From the NCBI GenBank assembly GCA_028820035.1, contig JAPPKI010000409.1, positions 277-10,939 on the forward strand: 10,663 nt of DNA, written 5' to 3'. Numbering within the stretch: position 1 is the stretch's first letter; each line of letters starts with the position of its first letter. Below the pieces are notes generated by a model, which saw only the letters and a program-made list of their open reading frames with translations, did no database searches and had not been told where the DNA came from. Made by a program: the position numbers and the translations under genes. The stretch is from a bacterium (lineage in GTDB: Bacteria > Actinomycetota > Acidimicrobiia > Acidimicrobiales > Bin134). Below, piece by piece: positions 1 through 5,330 of the stretch.

Positions 1-1531
1 GCCACTGACCACCTTCGGGGGGAACGTGATCAAGACGGATCTGGTAGGGCTTGCCGGCTTCGAGATCGAAGTAGCCGTGGCCACCGTGCAGTCCAAGGCC
101 GGCGCTGAACCCCTCGACATGGTTGTCGGCTACCAGCTCGCCGTCCACAAACAGGCGAGCATGGGCGAAGCCGAGGGCGCAGAATCGGTGGCGGCCGGAT
201 TGCTCGGGCGTCATGGTGAACTCGAGCCGCACCGACATGGCGTCGAGATCTTTCGGCCATAGCTCGCCATACCAAACGTTGAAGGGCAGCGGCCGAGTGA
301 GGGTTTCAAACGGCTCGCCGTCGAACCCGATGCCGTCATATAGCTCGAAGCGCACGCCATCGGCAATCCACGACTCGGGCACTGCGTCGGCCTTGCGGCG
401 CATGTCGACACCGGGGGCATGGCCGATCAGCCGCTCGCCCAGCCGCTCGCCCAGCGACTCCAGAACCGTGGTGGTGCGATGGGGGACCAGGCTGGCCGAT
501 CCACCGCCCAGCACAGCAGTATCGGCTGCCCCCGGCCCGATCAGGGCAATCGTCTTATCGGGCGCCAAGGGCAAGGTGTCGTCGCTGTTGCGAACCAGCA
601 CCATTGATTCAACCGCCGCTCTCCGGGCCAGAGCCCGATGCTCGGGGCGCTCGATGCTGGCCTCGTCGTGATCGGTGGAAGTGCCGAGACGCCCGGCCCA
701 ATCCAGAAAGCCGACGATGCGGCGCACCTTGTCGTCAACCAGCGACTCGTCAACCAGTCTCGCCTCGACCGCCTCTTGCAGCTTGCCCTTGCCCCACCAT
801 CGGCCGGGGCCGGGCATCTCCAGGTCCAGTCCGTGGGCGGCGGGGGCCACGGTCTCTTTGATGGCTCCCCAGTCGGACACCACCAGCCCGTCGAATCCCC
901 ACTCCTCCTTGAGCACGCCGACCAGAAGATCGGGCTGGGCGCAGGCGTGGTGGCCATTGACGAAGTTGTAGGCGCCCATGACCGCTCGCACGCCGGCTTG
1001 TTTGACCGCGGCCTCGAATGGGGGGAGGTAGATCTCCCGCAGACTGCGCTCGTCGACGTTGACATTGATGGTGTGGCGCTCGAATTCCTGGTCGTTGGCC
1101 ACAAAGTGCTTGACGCAGGCCCCCACCCCTTGCGACTGGACGCCGGTGACGTAGGCCACCGCCATCCGGGAGCTCAGCTCAGGGTCCTCGCTGTAGCTCT
1201 CGAAGTGGCGTCCCCCCCGGGGCGATCGGTGGAGATTGACCGTGGGGGCGAGGATCATGTCGACCTTCCGGTCGACGGCCTCCGTGCCCAAGGCCTGGCC
1301 CAGTTCACGGACGAGGGCGGGACTCCAGGTCGCGGCCAACGCGGAAGGCCCCGGCACCACCAGGCCTGGTCCCATCGTGCGGCCTCGCACCCCGACGGGT
1401 CCATCGCTGACGCACCAGTCGGGGATCCCTAAACGCTCACATCCGGGGATAATCCAGGCCCCCTGGCCCGAGACCATGAGGCACTTCTCTTCCAGCGTCA
1501 GATCGGCAACCACCGCCTCGATATCAACCAT
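1..1531 (-). CDS. Family 3 glycoside hydrolase (beta-glucosidase type) with PA14 domain, 3' part missing
   Basis: This is predicted to hydrolyse beta-glucosides or related glycosides from the non-reducing end by the retaining mechanism. The frame stays open for 510 codons from the ATG at 1531 to the left edge, so only the C-terminal part is missing. GH3 landmarks in order: the start MVDIEAVVADLTLEEK, SDGPVGVRG, a Pro-Arg-Gly-Gly-Arg-His-Phe-Glu stretch around residues 106-111, KHFVAND at 141-147, and GLVVSDWG, where Asp220 matches the family nucleophile. From about residue 390 to the edge the sequence looks like a PA14 domain (VRFELYDG, RLFVDGELV), as in GH3 enzymes such as Kluyveromyces marxianus BglI. 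The acid/base Glu would lie beyond the window. There is no signal peptide, so a cytoplasmic location is inferred. A purine-rich GGGGAG lies upstream of the start. The gene is divergent from the transporter operon. The GH3 call is firm; the exact sugar specificity cannot be read. Confidence 0.93.
   Translation of the reverse strand, partial: MVDIEAVVADLTLEEKCLMVSGQGAWIIPGCERLGIPDWCVSDGPVGVRGRTMGPGLVVPGPSALAATWSPALVRELGQALGTEAVDRKVDMILAPTVNLHRSPRGGRHFESYSEDPELSSRMAVAYVTGVQSQGVGACVKHFVANDQEFERHTINVNVDERSLREIYLPPFEAAVKQAGVRAVMGAYNFVNGHHACAQPDLLVGVLKEEWGFDGLVVSDWGAIKETVAPAAHGLDLEMPGPGRWWGKGKLQEAVEARLVDESLVDDKVRRIVGFLDWAGRLGTSTDHDEASIERPEHRALARRAAVESMVLVRNSDDTLPLAPDKTIALIGPGAADTAVLGGGSASLVPHRTTTVLESLGERLGERLIGHAPGVDMRRKADAVPESWIADGVRFELYDGIGFDGEPFETLTRPLPFNVWYGELWPKDLDAMSVRLEFTMTPEQSGRHRFCALGFAHARLFVDGELVADNHVEGFSAGLGLHGGHGYFDLEAGKPYQIRLDHVPPEGGQW
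429..452 (-). repeat. Perfect 12-base tandem duplication inside the GH3 gene
   Basis: AGCCGCTCGCCC occurs twice in direct succession (429-440 and 441-452). Being a multiple of three it keeps the frame and duplicates Gly-Glu-Arg-Leu, giving LGERLGERL shortly before the PA14 domain. It looks like a recent slippage event in a helix. Confidence 0.8.
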
Positions 1532-1554
1532 GAAACCCACTCCCCAACATCGGA

Positions 1555-1582
1555 TGGACAAGTTTTCTACCACTGGTATATT
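1555..1582 (+). promoter_or_regulatory. Predicted promoter for the transporter operon
   Basis: TGGACA (1555-1560, five of six to TTGACA) is followed after 16 bases by TATATT (1577-1582, five of six to TATAAT). TGG stands immediately before it, giving an extended -10. Initiation near 1589 would give a leader of about 29 bases before the ATG at 1618. It overlaps the oppositely directed promoter of the glycosidase gene. It is one of few AT-rich patches in the window. Confidence 0.5.
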
Positions 1583-1592
1583 TGGGACGCAA
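1564..1592 (-). promoter_or_regulatory. Predicted promoter for the GH3 gene
   Basis: Read on the minus strand, a TTGCGT -35 (plus positions 1587-1592) is separated by 17 bases from TAGAAA (1564-1569). The -10 is preceded by TGG, an extended -10 TGN. The predicted start near 1557 would leave a leader of about 26 bases before the ATG at 1531. This is an eye-made match to the sigma-70 consensus; actinobacterial promoters are loose, so confidence is moderate. Confidence 0.45.
1568..1578. promoter_or_regulatory. Palindrome TACCA-C-TGGTA, candidate operator
   Basis: This perfect 11-base inverted repeat has 5-base arms around a central C. It supplies the TGG(TA) extended -10 of both divergent promoters, so a protein bound here would block both. 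The flanks extend the symmetry only poorly (about 6 of 10 positions per arm). The operon-encoded TetR protein is the natural candidate to bind it, but that is inference, and 11 bases is short for a TetR site. Confidence 0.35.
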
Positions 1593-1617
1593 CGGCGACG
1601 GGATCAGGGGGAACGCG

Positions 1618-3099
1618 ATGAGATACCCACGGACGTTGTTGGCCTTGCTGCTGGCCTTGGCGGTGGTCGCCACCGCCTGCACCACCGGGGGCGGCGGCGA
1701 GGACGAGCCGGCCGCCGAAGAGTCCCCGACCGCTGCGCCGGCCGAGCCAGAGGCCGAACCGGCCGAGCCAGCCGAAGAAGCACCAGCGGAACCGGCTCCG
1801 GCAGAAGACGAGCCCGAGCCAGCCGCGGAGGCCCCCGAGGAACCGGCAGCAGAGGACGAGCCTGAGCCGGAGCCCACTCCCGAGCCCACGCCGATCGTGC
1901 TCACCGCCAGCTTCCGGGGCGTCACCGAGGACACCATCCGCATCGGGGTGGCATTCTGGGACGTATCCGTGTTCGGCTTCGGCTTCTTCGGCGAGCCTCA
2001 ACCGGTGTGGGATGCCCTGATTGACGCGGTGAACGCCGAAGGCGGCATCTACGGGCGCTCCCTCGAGGCATCCATCGCCGGCTTCAATCCGGCCCTTCCC
2101 AACGAGATGCTGGCCGCCTGTATCTCGCTTACCGAGGATCACCAGGTGTTCGCGGTGCTGGGCGGGCTGCGGGGCGACGCCAACTACTGCGTGTCGGAAC
2201 AGCACGAGACCATCCACATTGGCTCTCAGGTAAACGCCCGAGGAGAGCTGCTGGAACGGGCCAGAGCCCCTCTGGCCAGCTTCAGAATCGAGGGCACAGC
2301 ACGAGAAGAGAGGTTCATCGCTGAACTGGCCCGACGGGGGTGGTTCGACGGCGCTAACGCAGTGGGTATCCACTTCGACGGTTCCGAAACTCAAGACCAA
2401 TTGGGTGATGCGGTGGAAGCAGCCTTTGCCGACGCTGGGGTGGAGATCGCCATCACCATGAACATCGACGATCTCGTGCTCGACGATGATGCCCTGGAGA
2501 GCCAGTCCGAGATCATGCAGGAGCAGGTGACCGACGCCGGGATCGACCGCATGGTGATCTTTGGAGCCGCGGCCACCGGCCTCATCACCTACGGCGAGCT
2601 GGGGATTCAGATGGCCGCGGTCGACTCCACCAACTTCACCACGGCGATCTCCTCGGGCATCGATCCGATGGCGCTGGACGGCATCATCTCCTCGGCGGAG
2701 CGACTCGATCTGGCCACCGACCCAGTGGACGCTGAGACCCAGGAGTGCCTCGACGTGGTGATGGCCGCGCTTCCCGAAGCTCGCTTCGAGCGTCCCGGTC
2801 CGGGAGTGGAGAACAGCGATGAAGATCCCAACTACTGGAACTACACAGTGTTGGCGTGCCGCGATCTGTCGATGTTCATCCAGATCGCTACCGCGGCCGG
2901 ACCGCATCTGACCAACGAGTCCTTCCAGGCCGGACTGGACTCGCTCTCCCAGGCATCACTGCCGGAGATTCCGTTCTTGTCGTTCGGGCCGGGCAAGTAC
3001 AACGGCAACGACACGATGCGGCTGGTGCAGTTCGACGGCGATGCCGATGAGGACGGCGAAATCGTCGGCCTGGGCGACCCAGTCGACCTCACCCCGTAA
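1618..3099 (+). CDS. Lipoprotein substrate-binding protein of a branched-chain amino acid (HAAT) type ABC importer
   Basis: This 493-residue protein is predicted to capture the ligand outside the membrane for the permease encoded downstream. It begins MRYPRTLLALLLALAVVATAC, a basic n-region and hydrophobic core ending in a lipobox-like Ala-Thr-Ala-Cys, so Cys21 should be lipidated. Residues 28-92 form a Pro/Glu/Ala linker ending PEPTPEPTP. A type I periplasmic-binding fold (Peripla_BP_6 style) follows, starting near TEDTIRIGVAFWD and including LIDAVNAEGGIYGRSLE. The ATG at 1618 was chosen because AGGGGGA lies 5 bases upstream and the signal peptide starts there; a TTG at 1582 would add 12 residues that hide it. 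It is the first gene of the operon. HAAT binding proteins take amino acids, amides, urea or aromatic acids, and the ligand cannot be read from the sequence. Confidence 0.9.
   Translation: MRYPRTLLALLLALAVVATACTTGGGGEDEPAAEESPTAAPAEPEAEPAEPAEEAPAEPAPAEDEPEPAAEAPEEPAAEDEPEPEPTPEPTPIVLTASFRGVTEDTIRIGVAFWDVSVFGFGFFGEPQPVWDALIDAVNAEGGIYGRSLEASIAGFNPALPNEMLAACISLTEDHQVFAVLGGLRGDANYCVSEQHETIHIGSQVNARGELLERARAPLASFRIEGTAREERFIAELARRGWFDGANAVGIHFDGSETQDQLGDAVEAAFADAGVEIAITMNIDDLVLDDDALESQSEIMQEQVTDAGIDRMVIFGAAATGLITYGELGIQMAAVDSTNFTTAISSGIDPMALDGIISSAERLDLATDPVDAETQECLDVVMAALPEARFERPGPGVENSDEDPNYWNYTVLACRDLSMFIQIATAAGPHLTNESFQAGLDSLSQASLPEIPFLSFGPGKYNGNDTMRLVQFDGDADEDGEIVGLGDPVDLTP
1699..1893 (+). repeat. 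Low-complexity Pro/Glu/Ala linker of the binding lipoprotein
   Basis: Codons 28-92 of the binding lipoprotein are almost only Ala, Glu, Pro and Asp with a few Ser and Thr, built from degenerate AEPAEP and EDEPEP units, with PEPTPEPTP at the end. It lies between the lipidated Cys and the folded domain and probably acts as an acidic, extended tether through the cell-wall layer. The DNA is imperfectly repetitive, so length may vary between strains. Confidence 0.8.
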
Positions 3100-3113
3100 C
3101 TCCATAGCAGCAG

Positions 3114-5330
3114 ATGACCGAGTCGTCGGGCGATCGCCGCAGCTTCGCCGACTTCAGCCGGGCGCTGCTCGACGAAGAGGCGGCCCGGGAGGCGATTGAG
3201 GCCGATCAGCTCGAGGTCCGCGCTGACGAGGACCTCCCCGGAGTCGGCGAAGAAGCGATGACGCTGCGCCAGGCAGTGGCCACCGGCGGCGTCGGCGTGC
3301 TGGCCGTTTTGGGAACCCTGGACGCGGTTGACGCCTTCCAGCTGGCCATCCCCAGCCTCCTCGGTCCCGAAATACAAGACACTTTTGGGGTTTCCGACGC
3401 CGGTCTGGCGGTGATGGGGATCGGCGGTCTCATAGCCACCACACTGTGCGCCATCCCCATGGGCAAGCTGGGCGATCGCGTCAACCGCATGCGCCTTGTG
3501 GGGCTGGCCACGGTGTTCTGGAGCGTGGCCATGTTCACCCGGGGGTTCCAGGCCACCGCGCTGGGTTTCTTCATGGTCGGCGTGCTCATGGGGATCGGCA
3601 CGTCGAACACCTTTCCGGTGCAAGGGGCGGTGCTGGCCGACGCCTACCCCATTTCGTCTCGAGGCCGGATCTATGCAGTAAAGAACGTGCTCGGCCGGGG
3701 CGGCGAGCGGATTGCCCCGCTGTTGGTGGGCGGCCTCATGCTGCTGGTGGACGACAACTGGCGCTGGGCCTACTGGGTCTTCGCCTGGCCCACCTTGGCC
3801 CTGGGGATCTGGGCGCTGTTCATTCCCGATCCACCCCGAGGGCAATTCGAGCAGAAGTCGGTGCTGGGGGAGGTGATGGAAGAGGACGACGACCCGCCCC
3901 GGGTGTCGCTGGGGGCGGTGTGGCAGCGCCTGATGGCCATCAAGACGCTGAAGCTGGCGTGGATCTCGTTCAGCATCATCGTGTTCTCGATCATCGGGCA
4001 GAGCTTTCTGGTCAACCTGTTCCTCGAAGACCGGTGGGGTTTGAGCCCGTTCGAACGGGCGATGATCGGGTTCGTCCCGGGGATGCTGGCGTTCGCCGCC
4101 GCACCGTGGGCGGCCAAGCGCTACGACGCCCTGTACCGGGAGAGCCCGGCTCGGGCGCTGGCCTGGGTGGGCGCTCTGTTCTTCCCCATCGCGGTGGCCA
4201 TTCCCATCCAGTTCTTCATGCCCCATCCCGTTCTGTTCGCCGCGGTGGGGATCGTGCCCGCGGTGTTGAGCGTGGTCATTTTCGGCATGATCTCCCCGCT
4301 GTTGGTGGGGGTCGTCCCCTATCGGCTGCGGGCTCAGTCCACCGCTTTGTCGATCATGGTGATCTTCTTGGGCGGCGGCGTTCTGGGGCCCATCGTGGCC
4401 GGGCTGTTGTCGGACGCCACCGACGAGCGCACCGCCATCCTGGTCGTGGCCATCCCCTTCAAGGTGATCGGTGGCGCTCTCTTGATCTGGGGGGCCCGCC
4501 ACATTCGCCACGACCTGTCGCTGGTGGTGGACGAGATCGAGAAAGACCACGCCGACTTGCAGCGACGGCGGGCCCATCCCGATCAGCTGCCGGCCGTTGG
4601 CCTGCGGGATATCGACTTCTCCTATGGGCCAGTGCAGGTGCTGTTCGGCGTCAACCTCCATGTGGACCGGGGCGAGACCCTGGCACTGCTGGGCACCAAC
4701 GGCGCCGGCAAGTCGACGATCCTGCGGGTTATCAGCGGGCTGGCCGTGCCTTCGCGCGGCATCGTCTCCCTTCACGGACGCGATATCACCCTTACCTCGC
4801 CCCAAACCCGGGTTGACATGGGCATCCAGCAGCTCCCCGGGGGCAAAGCAGTGTTTCTGCCGCTGTCCATCGAGGACAACCTCCGCACCGCGGGATGGAC
4901 CATGCGGCGGGACCGGGCTCAGCTCAAAGCCCGTATCGAACATGTGCTGGGGATCTTCCCCGAGTTGGCCGATCGGCTCGACGAGCCCGCTGGTGCGCTC
5001 AGCGGCGGACAGCAGCAGATGCTGGCCCTGGCCATGGTGCTGATGCATGAGCCCGACGTGCTGCTCATCGACGAGCTGTCGCTTGGCCTCGCCCCCGCGG
5101 TGATCGGCGAGCTTTTGGAGATCGTGGAGCGGCTCAAGGCCGAGGGGCAAACGATGATCATCGTGGAGCAGTCGCTGAACATCGCCGCGGCCCTGTCGGA
5201 TCGGGCAGTGTTCATCGAGAAGGGGCAAGTCCGCTTCGACGGGCCTACCGCGGAGCTCGCCGAGCGAGGCGACATCGCCCGGGCTGTGTTCTTGGGCGAC
5301 GACCACCCCGAACCGGAAGACCCATCGTGA
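3114..5330 (+). CDS. MFS carrier fused to a LivF-type ABC ATPase
   Basis: This single uninterrupted 738-residue frame holds two transporter classes. Residues 1-50 are an acidic soluble head. Residues about 53-470 are an MFS carrier with roughly 12 hydrophobic helices. It has motif A (GKLGDRVNRMR, 117-127) and Asp70 and Asp73 in helix 1; WRWAYWVFAWP and PDPPRG are reminiscent of spinster-like MFS. After a charged linker (about 470-494) comes a LivF-like ATPase: Walker A GTNGAGKST (527-535, Lys533), signature LSGGQQQ (629-635), Walker B VLLIDE (649-654, Glu654), then LSLGLAP. The H-loop position is Gln686 (VEQS), as in ordinary LivF. MFS C-termini are cytoplasmic, so the ATPase sits on the correct side to pair with LivG. 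It starts 14 bases after the binding-protein stop with only a weak ribosome site, and its stop overlaps the next start (GTGA). The domain calls are firm; what the MFS half moves is unknown. Confidence 0.92.
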   Translation: MTESSGDRRSFADFSRALLDEEAAREAIEADQLEVRADEDLPGVGEEAMTLRQAVATGGVGVLAVLGTLDAVDAFQLAIPSLLGPEIQDTFGVSDAGLAVMGIGGLIATTLCAIPMGKLGDRVNRMRLVGLATVFWSVAMFTRGFQATALGFFMVGVLMGIGTSNTFPVQGAVLADAYPISSRGRIYAVKNVLGRGGERIAPLLVGGLMLLVDDNWRWAYWVFAWPTLALGIWALFIPDPPRGQFEQKSVLGEVMEEDDDPPRVSLGAVWQRLMAIKTLKLAWISFSIIVFSIIGQSFLVNLFLEDRWGLSPFERAMIGFVPGMLAFAAAPWAAKRYDALYRESPARALAWVGALFFPIAVAIPIQFFMPHPVLFAAVGIVPAVLSVVIFGMISPLLVGVVPYRLRAQSTALSIMVIFLGGGVLGPIVAGLLSDATDERTAILVVAIPFKVIGGALLIWGARHIRHDLSLVVDEIEKDHADLQRRRAHPDQLPAVGLRDIDFSYGPVQVLFGVNLHVDRGETLALLGTNGAGKSTILRVISGLAVPSRGIVSLHGRDITLTSPQTRVDMGIQQLPGGKAVFLPLSIEDNLRTAGWTMRRDRAQLKARIEHVLGIFPELADRLDEPAGALSGGQQQMLALAMVLMHEPDVLLIDELSLGLAPAVIGELLEIVERLKAEGQTMIIVEQSLNIAAALSDRAVFIEKGQVRFDGPTAELAERGDIARAVFLGDDHPEPEDPS

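Noticed and set aside
638..1432. A 264-codon open frame on the plus strand
   Set aside because: It is the shadow of the GH3 gene, whose minus-strand frame carries all family motifs and stays open for 510 codons.
1582..1617. An upstream TTG start for the binding protein
   Set aside because: It would place 12 extra polar residues before the lipoprotein signal, and the TTG overlaps the predicted -10 element. The ATG at 1618 has a good ribosome site.
1567..2907. A 446-codon open frame on the minus strand
   Set aside because: It is antisense to the binding lipoprotein, which has clear family features and a ribosome site. Its Gly/Arg/Leu-rich segment is only the mirror of the Pro/Glu/Ala linker.
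2841..5306. An 821-codon open frame on the minus strand
   Set aside because: It lies opposite the MFS-LivF gene. The product is His/Gln/Pro/Gly-rich with no recognisable domain, as expected from the reverse complement of GC-rich coding DNA.
3114..5330. The MFS-ABC fusion as a frameshift or read-through artefact
   Set aside because: The frame is continuous with no stop. A charged linker of natural composition joins the domains, and no ribosome site or start is evident at the ATPase boundary.
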